Positions 45,252 through 54,617 of a stretch of DNA of 64,000 bases are shown here, one piece after another; position 1 is the stretch's first letter; every line of letters begins with the position of its first letter. The notes beneath the pieces were generated by a model. It saw only the letters and a program-made list of their open reading frames with translations, did not search any database and was not told the DNA's origin. The stretch covers positions 291,093 through 355,092 of the forward strand of contig JAPZTS010000001.1 in the NCBI GenBank assembly GCA_027533185.1, read 5' to 3'. A program made the translations under genes and the position numbers. The DNA is from Leptospira sp. (GTDB lineage: Bacteria; Spirochaetota; Leptospiria; Leptospirales; Leptospiraceae).

Positions 45252-47743
45252 TATTCTGATTTTTCGTGATTTTCAGTTTTCCGCAAAAGGTAAAATAAAA
45301 GCTCCTGATTTTTTTTGTGAAATTTATTCCGAAGAAATAAACGTTCTGCTTGAACGATTCCCTCGTTCCATTGTCCCAACTTAAATAGACAGACAGCATA
45401 TAAGTATAGGAGTTCTTCTTTTTCAGGATAGAATGGAATCGCATTCTCCAGATGTAATTTAGCGTCAGACCAATTTTTAGACTTAAAGTGAACTTTTCCC
45501 AGTAAACTCCATAGTTTTGGATGTGTGATAGTTTGTAGGGAAGAATTTAAGATTTTAATTGCACTGTCATAATTTTTTTTTGTTAATTGATTCTTTGCTT
45601 TTGCTATCTGTTCTTTCGTTTCAACATCCAATTGAATTTCTTCTTGGTTTGGGCTATATTCAATTCTTAAGAAAGATAGATCGTCAGTTACTTCGCCCTG
45701 TTTTTTTATTTCTTCGACAAGAATAGGTAGATCCGCCTCCGTTTTTTGGACCAAATTTAGAATTAGATTTTCATCTTCATTTATAATTCTACCTTCTTCT
45801 GATTCACCCAAAGCAATATCATCTCTGCCATCAGAGCCGACGATCAGAACATCATCTTTTTGAAATTTAAATGTTTTTATCTGAAAGGATTCATCATTTT
45901 TTGGAAAACCTAGTTTCCTCATTGAAAGTTCAGTCTCTAAAAACGAAGCAACTCCATCTCGGTACAAAACATTCCAAGGATGTTCTAGATTCAGATAGAA
46001 CATAAAGCCAGTTTTTTCACTGATCATACCAATCACAACGCTACTAAGCATAGAACCATCAAAACTAACAAAAACAGATTGAAGTTCAATATAGAGATCT
46101 TTAAGCCAAAGCTCAGGCGGTCGATTTTTAGTATAACTAGACTTAGTTCTCGATAGAATAGATTGAAATACAACACCAAGCACTAGGGCGCCACCCGCAC
46201 CTTGGATTGATTTGCCCATAGCATCCCCGTTTGCAAAGACAGTGTAATTTCCGGATGTTAACTGAATAGATCCTACGATACATATATCGCCGCCTATTTC
46301 CCCTTCTTTCCCTCGAAATTGAAATTTCTTTTTTTGATCTACATAGGATTGAACAAGAACATTGTGAATTTGATTTTCGTTTTTAGCTAATGGTTGAATT
46401 AATAGAGATGTTAAAAAGTAGTCTCCATCTTGTTTTTCTTTCAAAATTTTAAGTTGATTTAAGGACTCATTTAAAGCATCTGTACGTTGTTCAACTTTGA
46501 TTTCAAGATTTTTATTTAAATCTTCCACTTCTTCATTCAATCGAACAAAAGAATTTGCTAAGATAATGGAAAGACTTACATTGAAAGCTAAAAATGTATA
46601 GCCTAACATTCTCGGAAAAACAAAGTATCCTCTAGTTGAAAGAATATCGATAATAACCGCTATTAATACGATACCGATTCCCCCGCTGATATAAATCGCT
46701 CTTCGGTCCGAGTTTTTCCAACTTTTAAATAGAATATAGACTATCAAACCTAAGTAAACGATCCAGGATGGCTGAATGAACTTAGACATAAGATGATTAT
46801 TAAATTCTATATCCCGATAATATAATATCAAAAGTATAAATATAATTTGTACACTATCGATGATCTTCCCAATTAGATTGTATCGATTATTGAAGAGAGA
46901 TCGCAAAAAATGATACATGAAGGGAATGAGAGTGATCAGAATAATATATTCGGCCTCTTTGAGAAGGACAAAAGACACATTCAATTCGTATTTGATTTGG
47001 TTACGTAACAAGTTGTACAAAACTAATGAAAAAGAGAATAAGGCAAAAAATAAATTTTCCCTATCTCTTCGCCTTCGAACGAATAAAAATAAAAAGTATG
47101 TTCCAAATGTTAAATAGACTGTTTGAAAAATTAACTTTAAAAACTCTTCTTTATAAAATTTTGAAAAAATGAGGTTTGTGGGTCCAATTGAAGTTTCATC
47201 TTGCTCAATTCCGACAGTATAATCAAAATAAGGTTTAATATGAATTAGAAGTAAATTTTTATCACCAAATTTTACAATATTGTTTGGTATTGGATATATC
47301 CTTATCTTATCGTAAGCGGCCGGGTCTTCAGAACTCCAATCGCCCATCTCTCCTATCAAATGTCCGTTGAGATAGGTTTTATCCTTATCATTGATAATCC
47401 CCAAGCGAAATGTTAGGTTTGAATATTTTTCAGAAGGGAATTGAATCCACTTTGCCAATAATACATTTTTTTTATTTGCGAGATCGGATGCGTTTTTGAT
47501 TAGATTCCCTGGGACAACTGCTTGTCTCCATTTATAGGACTCAAAATTAGCACCATCGATTTGTTTTAATTCTATTTCCGAAAGATTCCCATCCAATAAA
47601 TACCAATTTGAGCTTTGGGATTCGTTTTGGGTATCGAGACTTATGATTGAATTAAGATTTGTTAATGATTGTACGGATACCTGAGATAGGAGGCTAAGGG
47701 GAAATATTAAAATTACGATACAATAAAATAAAAAAATATACAT
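45224..47743 (-). CDS. 7TM-DISM receptor with SpoIIE phosphatase and TPR domains
   Basis: An 839-residue membrane receptor. A signal segment is followed by a jelly-roll-like sensor (about 60-180, YLNGHLIGEMGDW), a bundle of about seven helices (about 200-400), a coiled coil (RLNEEVEDLNKNLEIKVEQRTDALNE trimmed region), a PP2C/SpoIIE domain (about 470-690) with GGDIC, ANGDAMGKS, SDGRDDIA and VTDDLSF, and C-terminal TPR repeats. Metal-binding aspartates are kept. It would dephosphorylate STAS proteins such as the two encoded in this window; this pairing is inference. Confidence 0.9.
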   Translation of the reverse strand: MYIFLFYCIVILIFPLSLLSQVSVQSLTNLNSIISLDTQNESQSSNWYLLDGNLSEIELKQIDGANFESYKWRQAVVPGNLIKNASDLANKKNVLLAKWIQFPSEKYSNLTFRLGIINDKDKTYLNGHLIGEMGDWSSEDPAAYDKIRIYPIPNNIVKFGDKNLLLIHIKPYFDYTVGIEQDETSIGPTNLIFSKFYKEEFLKLIFQTVYLTFGTYFLFLFVRRRRDRENLFFALFSFSLVLYNLLRNQIKYELNVSFVLLKEAEYIILITLIPFMYHFLRSLFNNRYNLIGKIIDSVQIIFILLILYYRDIEFNNHLMSKFIQPSWIVYLGLIVYILFKSWKNSDRRAIYISGGIGIVLIAVIIDILSTRGYFVFPRMLGYTFLAFNVSLSIILANSFVRLNEEVEDLNKNLEIKVEQRTDALNESLNQLKILKEKQDGDYFLTSLLIQPLAKNENQIHNVLVQSYVDQKKKFQFRGKEGEIGGDICIVGSIQLTSGNYTVFANGDAMGKSIQGAGGALVLGVVFQSILSRTKSSYTKNRPPELWLKDLYIELQSVFVSFDGSMLSSVVIGMISEKTGFMFYLNLEHPWNVLYRDGVASFLETELSMRKLGFPKNDESFQIKTFKFQKDDVLIVGSDGRDDIALGESEEGRIINEDENLILNLVQKTEADLPILVEEIKKQGEVTDDLSFLRIEYSPNQEEIQLDVETKEQIAKAKNQLTKKNYDSAIKILNSSLQTITHPKLWSLLGKVHFKSKNWSDAKLHLENAIPFYPEKEELLYLYAVCLFKLGQWNEGIVQAERLFLRNKFHKKNQELLFYLLRKTENHEKSEYYSKFLKAV

Positions 47744-47818
47744 CGGATATTTTACGACAAGTCAATCTCGGAAATTATGACAATGCATAGATTTTACGTC
47801 ACTTCTAAAATCGTTTCT

Positions 47819-48778
47819 CTACGAAATTTGAATCACAACGTTTCCTTTTTTATGACCTGCTTCTGCGTATCTATGTGCTTCGACTAATTCTGATAAAGTA
47901 TAAACCTTGTCAATTACCGGTTTGAATTCTTTTCTTTGAATAAGGGTTCCTATATGTTCCAAATAATGGATTTGTTCACTTCCTACCCAGCCAGCAAATA
48001 CTTTAACCTTTCCGAATAATGTTGCCCATAGGCCTAAAAAAGTATCTTTAATGCCAGCCGAGACTAGAACCAATCGACCACCAGGCTTTACATATTGTAA
48101 GATCCTTTTAAATTCTAGTTTTCCTACGCATTCGATGACAATATCAAATTGAGTATCCAATCGAACGAAATTCGGATCCATATAGTCCAATGTTTCATTT
48201 GCCCCGAGGTGTTTCATAAGTTCAAAATTAGATTTACTGGTAACGGTGGTAATATGGAATCCTTTTTCTTTTAAAATTTGTAGGACGGCACTTCCGACAG
48301 CACTGGATCCTCCGTATATTAATGCACTCTGCCTTTCTTTCGTATCAAAAAAATTTAACAGATGCATTGCGGTAAGGGCTCCAAACGGGATGGAGGCTGC
48401 TTCAATAAAATCCAAAGAATCTGGAATGTTTGTAACACAGTCTTTTTCCCGAATGCATGTATATTCCGCATAAGTGCCGAAATTCATTCCTACGGAACCA
48501 AATATTCGATCACCAACTTTGAATTTAGTATAACCATCGCCAACTTGTTCAACGACGCCTGCAAACATACCACCTAGAATTGGCTTTCTTGGTTTAAAAA
48601 GTCCTAGAAATAATCGTACGGCTTGGGGATCTGGCTTTCGAAGTCTCCAGTCGGCAGAGTTAACAGACGTGGCATAAATCCTAACCAAGGCTTCCTTTTT
48701 TTTTGGAATGGGAATAGGAATATCTTTTTCAATAAAAACATCTGGTGGACCGTAATTGGAACAGATCATTGCTCTCAT
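47819..48778 (-). CDS. NAD(P)-dependent quinone oxidoreductase-like alcohol dehydrogenase
   Basis: A 319-residue medium-chain dehydrogenase/reductase. GDRIFGSVGMNFGTYAEY, the Rossmann motif YGGSSAVGSAVLQ, and VIECVGK are in family order. The catalytic zinc cysteine of alcohol dehydrogenases is absent at the usual site, so a quinone or enone reductase of the zinc-free type is likely. It is divergent from a TetR gene across a 23-bp palindrome, so it is probably the repressor's target and induced by an electrophile or other ligand. AAAGAGGT upstream of the ATG is a good Shine-Dalgarno. Confidence 0.88.
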   Translation of the reverse strand: MRAMICSNYGPPDVFIEKDIPIPIPKKKEALVRIYATSVNSADWRLRKPDPQAVRLFLGLFKPRKPILGGMFAGVVEQVGDGYTKFKVGDRIFGSVGMNFGTYAEYTCIREKDCVTNIPDSLDFIEAASIPFGALTAMHLLNFFDTKERQSALIYGGSSAVGSAVLQILKEKGFHITTVTSKSNFELMKHLGANETLDYMDPNFVRLDTQFDIVIECVGKLEFKRILQYVKPGGRLVLVSAGIKDTFLGLWATLFGKVKVFAGWVGSEQIHYLEHIGTLIQRKEFKPVIDKVYTLSELVEAHRYAEAGHKKGNVVIQIS

Positions 48779-48800
48779 TGAAAAAATACCTCTTTACAAA

Positions 48801-48823
48801 ATATACTTACAGTGTAAGTATAT
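48801..48823. promoter_or_regulatory. 23-bp perfect palindrome between oxidoreductase and TetR gene
   Basis: Half-sites ATATACTTACA (48801-48811) and TGTAAGTATAT (48813-48823) are exact complements around one central base. It lies 22 bases before the oxidoreductase start and 28 bases before the chosen TetR start. Size and symmetry fit a TetR-dimer operator controlling both genes. Confidence 0.8.
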
Positions 48824-48851
48824 GACAGTTCTACATGTCAAGAAATTATTT

Positions 48852-49526
48852 ATGATAAAAAAAAATTTAAAAAAGAAACAAAAAAGTAAGAAACAAATGC
48901 ACAAACTTTCTACGGAAAAAATATGTCTTTGCGCCATCAAGTTGTTAGATCAGTGCGGGCTGGAATCTCTTTCGATGCGAAATCTAGCTTCAATGCTTGG
49001 AGTTGAGGCAATGTCTCTTTACAATCATATTAAAAACAAAGAAGAATTATTAGATCAGGTTGTGGATTATCTCATTCGTTTTTTTAAAGTTCCAAAAAAA
49101 ACAAAGAACTGGAAAGAAGGAATTCGCAAAAGAGCTCTTTCTGTAAGAAAGGTTCTCCGAAAACATCCTTGGATTACAATGTTCTTGATTTCAAGGATGA
49201 ACATTGGACCAAATATGTTGCGTTATTTTGATTCTAGTTTGGGTATTCTGATTCGTGCCGGTTTTTCTTTTACCGAAGCGGACCATATCGTTAATGTGGT
49301 GGATAGTCATATATATGGATTTACCTTACAAGAGTTAAATTTTCCGATCAAATCAAATGATTACATTCAGTCGGCTAAGTTTTTTTTACCTTCATTGCCT
49401 GCTGATAAATATCCATATTTAAGAAAATTAACAGAGGAAGTAATTTCAAAACGTTATAATGGACTTCATAATTTCGAATTTGGTTTGAATTTGATTCTGG
49501 AAGGTATAGAAAAAGAGAGAACTTAG
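48852..49526 (+). CDS. TetR family transcriptional regulator (first)
   Basis: A 224-residue protein with a basic lead, then a TetR DNA-binding domain (AIKLLDQCGLESLSMRNLASMLGVEAMSLYNHIKNKEELLD) and a C-terminal ligand domain of the TetR_C tetracycline-repressor-like type. It probably represses the divergent oxidoreductase gene and itself at the palindrome between them. The start is uncertain: ATGs exist at 48822 (inside the palindrome), 48852 and 48897, all in frame. Confidence 0.9.
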   Translation: MIKKNLKKKQKSKKQMHKLSTEKICLCAIKLLDQCGLESLSMRNLASMLGVEAMSLYNHIKNKEELLDQVVDYLIRFFKVPKKTKNWKEGIRKRALSVRKVLRKHPWITMFLISRMNIGPNMLRYFDSSLGILIRAGFSFTEADHIVNVVDSHIYGFTLQELNFPIKSNDYIQSAKFFLPSLPADKYPYLRKLTEEVISKRYNGLHNFEFGLNLILEGIEKERT

Positions 49527-49564
49527 AATTTAATCTCATAGAATTAAAAATTGGAGAACTCGAT

Positions 49565-49972
49565 ATGGATAAAATTTCTTTGATATTCAAATACTTTTAT
49601 TTTTTAGCATTTATAAATCTTTCTTCTCTTTCTTCTCAAAGAGTAGTAGAGATTGAATCTCGTCCGGATGGGGGATTCACTAATAAGATTGCAGGAACCT
49701 GGAATTGCGGTGATTATGGAACCTTAATTTTATCACAAGATGGAAGTAAGGTGAGCGGAATATATGATTTTAACGGCGGGACTTTGTCTGGAATTATCGT
49801 GAATAATCGTATTGTGGGGACTTGGTCAGAAAGTAAATCAAATGATAGCGGTTCCTTTGAATTTGAGATACAAATACTAAGGAAGTCGCCAGATCCAACA
49901 AATTTGAAAGGTAAATACAATCAGAAAAAAAATAGAAACTGGAGGACTGGATGGGATTGCGTAAAAGAGTGA
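49565..49972 (+). CDS. Small secreted protein, unknown family
   Basis: A 135-residue protein with a signal peptide (MDKISLIFKYFYFLAFINLSSLSSQ). The mature part is beta-rich with the pattern IAGTWNCGDYGTLILSQDGSKVSGIYDFNGGTLSG trimmed and two cysteines (C68 region and the last residues DCVKE), which may form a disulfide. The G-x-W start and repeated G/Y turns recall lipocalin-like or avidin-like barrels, but no family is clear. Its 3' end overlaps the next gene by 22 bases. Confidence 0.7.
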   Translation: MDKISLIFKYFYFLAFINLSSLSSQRVVEIESRPDGGFTNKIAGTWNCGDYGTLILSQDGSKVSGIYDFNGGTLSGIIVNNRIVGTWSESKSNDSGSFEFEIQILRKSPDPTNLKGKYNQKKNRNWRTGWDCVKE

Positions 49973-50580
49973 ATCAGTTTTTTATTAGATTTTATTTATT
50001 TATATTTAGCTCCATTGTATTGATTTGGTTATCTACGTCATTAGGTGCAAATCCTAAAATAGGATTGGAAATCATTGAAGAAAATGGTAATTACGGGTTT
50101 AAATCTAAACAAGGTTTGGTGGTGGTCCAACCCAAATATAGTATGGCATTCGAATTTTCGAAACATGGTGTAGCGTTTGTTTTTCGTGATGGAAATTGGT
50201 ATTGCATCAATGTAAAGTCCGAAGAACTACTCTCGCCATTTATTTTCGATAATGGGCCAGATTATTTTTCCGAAAAATTCGCTAGATTTGTAGAAAACAA
50301 TAAAATGGGTTTTTTCGATGAATCTTGTCGAAAGCGAATTCCAGCAAACTTTGATTTTGTGAAACCGTTTGAGAATGGCACCGCAATTGTTTGCAATGGT
50401 TGTAATAAGGAATTTATGGGTGAACACTACCGTATCATAGGTGGAAAATATGGAGTTATTGATAAGAATGGGAAAACTTTTGTTCCGATTGAATATGATT
50501 CGATAGATTCAGTTGATTTAAAAAAGAAGATAGCAAAGGTAAAAAAAGAAAATAAGGTTTTGGACCTCAAGTGGAAGTAA
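49951..50580 (+). CDS. WG-repeat exported protein
   Basis: A 209-residue protein with a membrane or signal segment at about residues 9-30 (FFIRFYLFIFSSIVLIWL). The rest contains KWG/WG-type beta repeats: YGFKSKQGLVVVQPKYSMAFEFSKHG, WYCINVKSEELLSPF, MGFFDESCRKRIPANFDFV and YGVIDKNGKTFVPIEYDSID, each with the conserved G-x-I/F-D/K pattern. WG-repeat proteins usually bind peptides or walls. GTG at 49969 is an alternative start. It overlaps the preceding secreted-protein gene, implying coupling. Confidence 0.8.
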   Translation: MGLRKRVNQFFIRFYLFIFSSIVLIWLSTSLGANPKIGLEIIEENGNYGFKSKQGLVVVQPKYSMAFEFSKHGVAFVFRDGNWYCINVKSEELLSPFIFDNGPDYFSEKFARFVENNKMGFFDESCRKRIPANFDFVKPFENGTAIVCNGCNKEFMGEHYRIIGGKYGVIDKNGKTFVPIEYDSIDSVDLKKKIAKVKKENKVLDLKWK

Positions 50581-50652
50581 GGACATCGAATGCCGATTCA
50601 AATGTCTATCGACCAGATCCCAATTCTTTAGTGACCTTAAAACACCGCTCAC

Positions 50653-50675
50653 CTGGTTTATTTTTCAAAAACCAG
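50653..50675 (+). terminator. Possible terminator after the WG-repeat gene
   Basis: CTGGTTT (50653-50659) and AAACCAG (50669-50675) form a 7-bp stem with a 9-base loop in the 154-base gap after the WG-repeat gene. Only a short TTCT follows, so it is a weak candidate. Confidence 0.4.
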
Positions 50676-50734
50676 TTCTATGGAGAAAAAATATTTACTG
50701 TAATTCTACGAGATAGATCGCCTAATTTGGCATA

Positions 50735-51226
50735 ATGAAGAGAAAAAAAATAGAATATTCGGTTCACCCTCTTTGGTCTTTTTTAAGAAGTAGTTTTGGT
50801 ATGGATGAAGCATTTAAAATGTTTGGCCCTTACCGAGGTGCAAACGTAATTCCAAAACTGATCGATCCATTTACATATGAAGTCGAAATGCCCCTTGTCC
50901 TATCAAATACAAATTATGTAGGCACTCATTTTGGAGGTTCCCTCTATTCCATGTGTGACCCTTTTTTTATGTTTATTTTAATAGAAAATTTAGGGGAAGA
51001 TTTTATAGTTTGGGATAAATCTGCTCAAATACATTTCCTAAAGCCAGGTAAATCGACTGTAAAAGCTAAATTTCATATACCTAAGGAAGTGATAGAAGAA
51101 ATTCGAGCAATTGTCCTTGAAAATAAAAAAACGACTCGGAATTTTACAGCCGATGTTTTTGATTCGGACGGAACCCATGTGGCTCGTGTGGAAAAAGAAC
51201 TTTATATCCGACACAATAAACAATAG
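50735..51226 (+). CDS. DUF4442/hotdog-fold thioesterase-like protein
   Basis: A 163-residue soluble protein. The pattern NYVGTHFGGSLYSMCDPFFMFILIENLG and SAQIHFLKPGKSTVKAKF fits the hotdog fold of DUF4442/YiiD-type proteins, with the central helix after THFGGS. Some members are acyl-CoA thioesterases; no activity is proven for this subgroup. It stands between two unrelated small genes. Confidence 0.8.
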   Translation: MKRKKIEYSVHPLWSFLRSSFGMDEAFKMFGPYRGANVIPKLIDPFTYEVEMPLVLSNTNYVGTHFGGSLYSMCDPFFMFILIENLGEDFIVWDKSAQIHFLKPGKSTVKAKFHIPKEVIEEIRAIVLENKKTTRNFTADVFDSDGTHVARVEKELYIRHNKQ

Positions 51227-51267
51227 ATTCTAACAATTGTATACGTCCAATACCTAAGGAGCATCTT

Positions 51268-51807
51268 TTGAAATTTAAACTACTATACACAATTTTTCTC
51301 TTCGTAGGCATTTTTACGAATATCTCAGCAACAGAGGTACTTCAGAAAAAAATCGGATTTTATGTGAACCACTCTATGGCAAATGTCTATGGGGTTTGCA
51401 ATGAAATTCAAATAGAGCCATTTGATCTAGTAAAAAAATCAAATCTATTTTCTCTAAAGTCTTCCTTTAAGATAAATATTCCCATAACAAAGATTAGTTC
51501 AGGTGACACAGGACGCGATGATCATATTCATGAGATTTTGGGTCACCCAAATTTTTCGCAGATTCAAATTCAAGTCACTTCTATTGAGAATCAGGGAGAA
51601 AGGTATTTAGTAAAAGGAAATCTAACAATACGTGGAACAACTAAACCCTTCCAATCGGATGCAACGGCTGTGGATACAAATGGGAATTTACAAGTTGACG
51701 GAAAGTTGATAACAAAGTTTTCCGATTATAAACTCGAGAATCCTTCGCTTTTGTTCTTTAAGGCCAAGGAAGACATTGAAATTAGTTATTCCTTTCTTTT
51801 GAAGTAA
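51268..51807 (+). CDS. YceI family periplasmic protein
   Basis: A 179-residue exported lipocalin-like protein. A signal peptide (MKFKLLYTIFLFVGIFTNISA) is followed by VYGVCNEIQIEP, FKINIPITKISSGDTGRDDHIHEILGHPNFSQIQIQVTSI trimmed and GNLTIRGTTKPF, the usual YceI pattern. Members bind isoprenoid lipids, commonly polyprenyl chains. The TTG start at 51268 has AAGGAG at the right distance. A hairpin follows the stop codon. Confidence 0.88.
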   Translation: MKFKLLYTIFLFVGIFTNISATEVLQKKIGFYVNHSMANVYGVCNEIQIEPFDLVKKSNLFSLKSSFKINIPITKISSGDTGRDDHIHEILGHPNFSQIQIQVTSIENQGERYLVKGNLTIRGTTKPFQSDATAVDTNGNLQVDGKLITKFSDYKLENPSLLFFKAKEDIEISYSFLLK

Positions 51808-51821
51808 TCGAAACGAAAATA

Positions 51822-51854
51822 GATGGAGGAAATACTGAAAATATTTCTTCCATC
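51822..51854 (+). terminator. Hairpin after the yceI-type gene
   Basis: GATGGAGGAAATA (51822-51834) pairs with TATTTCTTCCATC (51842-51854) over 13 positions with one G-U pair and a 7-base loop. No U-run follows, so it is either a terminator without a tail or a stabilising hairpin. Confidence 0.5.
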
Positions 51855-51985
51855 AAGCGGAAAAACCTTTAGCTAACATTGTTCTTTTCTTTTTTTAAAA
51901 TCACTTCTCTCTGATAATCTATCGATTTACCTTTACACAAATCGATCGAGTCTCCATAGTTTTGATAATTGCATAGAGGTTATTT

Positions 51986-53689
51986 ATGAAATTATTAAAT
52001 CCCAAAACAGAGAAATTTGAACATCTTGATGAAAAGTCTAGAAACCTAATGTTCAAGACCATCGAGTTTTTTGAAACAAAAGGCAAACTGAAACTCATGA
52101 AGGATGACCATGATAAGGTATGGTATTCTGACTTTCTAGACTTTGTTAAAAAAGAAAAAGTTTTTGCTACCCTCCTTACGCCCAAGGGTTACGGAGTATC
52201 TGATTCTCGTTGGGATTCCAATCGAATCATGGCGTTTAACGAAATTTTAGGATTTTACGGGCTTTGTTATTGGTATACTTGGCAGGTATCTATGTTAGGT
52301 GTTGGCCCAATTTGGATCAGCAAAAATGAAAAGATCAAAAACAAAACTGCAAAATTATTGGAAGATGGTGAGATCTTTGCATTCGGACTTTCCGAAAAAG
52401 AACATGGTGCAGATTTAATTGCGAGCGATATGATGCTCATTCCAAATGGAGATGGCACTTACAAAGCACGAGGTGACAAATTCTATATTGGAAATGGAAA
52501 CAAGGCGGCAATCGTATCAACATTTGGAAAGATTGAAGGAACCGGAGAATTTGTTTTTTTCGGAGTAACTTCCCAACATAAAAATTATGAGTTGAAACCA
52601 AATATCGTAACATCTCAAAACTATGTGGCTGAGTTTGAATTGCATGACTATCCAATCACGGAAGATGATATTATCTCCAAGGGTAGGGCGGCATGGGATA
52701 CTTCTCTTGCAACGATTGCGTTTTGTAAATTTAACCTTGGATGGGGCTCGGTTGGAATTTGTACACATGCTCTTTACGAAGCAATCAATCATGCTTCTAA
52801 ACGAAAACTCTTCAATCAGTATGTAACTGAATTTCCGCATATCAAACAATTATTTATGGATTCGTATATGCGACTTGTTGCTATGAAATTGTTTTCTATC
52901 CGTGCAACAGATTATATGAGAGCTGCCTCAGCAACAGATAAACGTTATCTGTTATTCAATCCTATGGAAAAGATGAAAGTCACAATGCAAGGTGAGGAAG
53001 TAATCATCGGTCTTTGGGATATAATCGCGGCAAAAGGACTCAATAAGGATATGTACTTTGAGATGGCAATTCGTGATATCCAAATGTTGCCACGCCTTGA
53101 AGGAACCGTCCATGTGAATATGATTCTCATTATGAGATTTATGCAGAATTACTTTTTTCATCCAGACCAGTCCATGTCTAATATCCCGAGAATGTATGGA
53201 TTGGAAGATGATACTTATCTATTTAACCAAGGTGCAACTACGAAAGGATTTGATAAGATTTTCTTCCGTGACTACAATGAATCCTATGATCTCTATGATT
53301 CAGCAAATATCAAAATTTTTAGAGATCAAATTGCAGTTTTTAAAGATCTATTAGCGAACGCTCATCCAACAAAAGAGCAAAGTTCGGATATTGGATTTAT
53401 GCTAACTGTTGGTGAATTGTTCACGTTGGTTTCTTATGGACAACTCATCTTGGAAAGTGCCAAACTAGAAGGGACAGACGTCGATACTATCGATCAGATT
53501 TTTGATTTTATGATTCGTGATTTTTCAAAGTTTGCGACTCAATTCTATTCAAAACCGACCAGCACCGAAAGCCAACAGAACTACTGTCTTAAAATGATTC
53601 GTAAACCTTTGTTGAATGTAAATAGATTTGAGAAAATCTACAAAGAACAACTGCTATCTCTTGCCGGTTCTTACGAAATGAATCGTTAG
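51986..53689 (+). CDS. Long-form acyl-CoA dehydrogenase-like protein
   Basis: A 567-residue flavoprotein of the acyl-CoA dehydrogenase superfamily, longer than the standard 380-400. FAFGLSEKEHGADLIASDMML and FYIGNGNKA sit where standard enzymes have the TEPGAGSD and ITNG motifs, and the C-terminal part shows the helical domain plus an extra 150 residues, as in the FadE-type enzymes. The catalytic glutamate cannot be placed with certainty. It probably oxidises an acyl-CoA. GAGG upstream supports the ATG. It is transcribed alone and is followed by a strong hairpin. Confidence 0.85.
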   Translation: MKLLNPKTEKFEHLDEKSRNLMFKTIEFFETKGKLKLMKDDHDKVWYSDFLDFVKKEKVFATLLTPKGYGVSDSRWDSNRIMAFNEILGFYGLCYWYTWQVSMLGVGPIWISKNEKIKNKTAKLLEDGEIFAFGLSEKEHGADLIASDMMLIPNGDGTYKARGDKFYIGNGNKAAIVSTFGKIEGTGEFVFFGVTSQHKNYELKPNIVTSQNYVAEFELHDYPITEDDIISKGRAAWDTSLATIAFCKFNLGWGSVGICTHALYEAINHASKRKLFNQYVTEFPHIKQLFMDSYMRLVAMKLFSIRATDYMRAASATDKRYLLFNPMEKMKVTMQGEEVIIGLWDIIAAKGLNKDMYFEMAIRDIQMLPRLEGTVHVNMILIMRFMQNYFFHPDQSMSNIPRMYGLEDDTYLFNQGATTKGFDKIFFRDYNESYDLYDSANIKIFRDQIAVFKDLLANAHPTKEQSSDIGFMLTVGELFTLVSYGQLILESAKLEGTDVDTIDQIFDFMIRDFSKFATQFYSKPTSTESQQNYCLKMIRKPLLNVNRFEKIYKEQLLSLAGSYEMNR

Positions 53690-53716
53690 CAAAATGATAG
53701 ATTGAAAGAAATGAAG

Positions 53717-53742
53717 TCCCAATCTGCGAACGCAGATTGGGA
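53717..53742 (+). terminator. Strong 12-bp hairpin after the acyl-CoA dehydrogenase gene
   Basis: TCCCAATCTGCG (53717-53728) and CGCAGATTGGGA (53731-53742) are perfect arms separated by two bases, 27 bases after the stop codon. An A-rich stretch follows instead of a U-run. Termination is the likely role. Confidence 0.6.
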
Positions 53743-53843
53743 AAAATACCAAAAGATTTTAAATTGAGATTATTCAACTTTCTCAACCCAGAAATTAACT
53801 TTTCCTATATGTATTTGAGTTTTAAAGTGACAAAGATAAAAAA

Positions 53844-54602
53844 ATGAGAAGATTATATCTAATATCGTTACTTATTTTATCTTGCAGTGAGAATGTTCAG
53901 AACAAAATAGTCATTGATAATTATGTCGATGATCGAGTAAACATATTAACCAAAAAATACATCGAACAAACGAGTAAAAAACTTTCTGATTTTGCAAAAA
54001 GAACAAAGGTACAAATAGTTATTCTTTGCATTGATTCAGTTGGTGAAAATGATTTAGATTCATTTGTAAATGACATAGCAAATCAAAATGGTATTGGGGA
54101 AAAATATGTAAACAACGGTTTGCTTATTTTTCTCTCGAAATCAGATAAGAAAATACGAATCAATGTCGGATCAGGTTTGGAATGGATTTTCAGTGATAAG
54201 CTTGCAAAAGGCATAATAGATGAAATGCTTCCATTACTTAGAGAAGGAAGTTTCGAAACTGCTTTCGATTTGGCTATTAATAAAATCATTCCATTGGCTG
54301 AATCTGTGACATGGCAAATATCGAATAAGTCAATCCATGAAATATCAACTTCTGATTTGGGAACCATATTTCAATTTAATGCAACCAAGATAGGAGAAGA
54401 AAAAATACAAAATTTAAATTATGATAACCAAAGCGACGACTGCTTATTCTTAAAATCAGATACTGGAGAAATTATCAAATTATACGTCACTATCTATCGT
54501 TATCATAGTTATTTTATCGATGAAAAAAAAGAAAGGCTCATCACGGCTAGACTTATTAAAATAAATCCTCTATCATTTCAACTTCTTGGAGTGGAGCGAT
54601 AG
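53844..54602 (+). CDS. TPM-domain lipoprotein
   Basis: A 252-residue exported protein. MRRLYLISLLILSC is a lipoprotein signal with the cysteine at residue 14. Residues about 25-155 are a TPM domain: VDDRVNILTKKYIEQTSKKLSDF, VQIVILCIDSVGENDLDSF trimmed, NNGLLIFLSKSDKKIRINVGSGLEWIFSD. TPM proteins are linked to photosystem II repair and to membrane-stress or phosphatase-like roles in bacteria; no activity can be read. The last 90 residues are unassigned. No operon partner is near. Confidence 0.85.
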   Translation: MRRLYLISLLILSCSENVQNKIVIDNYVDDRVNILTKKYIEQTSKKLSDFAKRTKVQIVILCIDSVGENDLDSFVNDIANQNGIGEKYVNNGLLIFLSKSDKKIRINVGSGLEWIFSDKLAKGIIDEMLPLLREGSFETAFDLAINKIIPLAESVTWQISNKSIHEISTSDLGTIFQFNATKIGEEKIQNLNYDNQSDDCLFLKSDTGEIIKLYVTIYRYHSYFIDEKKERLITARLIKINPLSFQLLGVER

Positions 54603-54617
54603 TTATTGGTAATCCTA

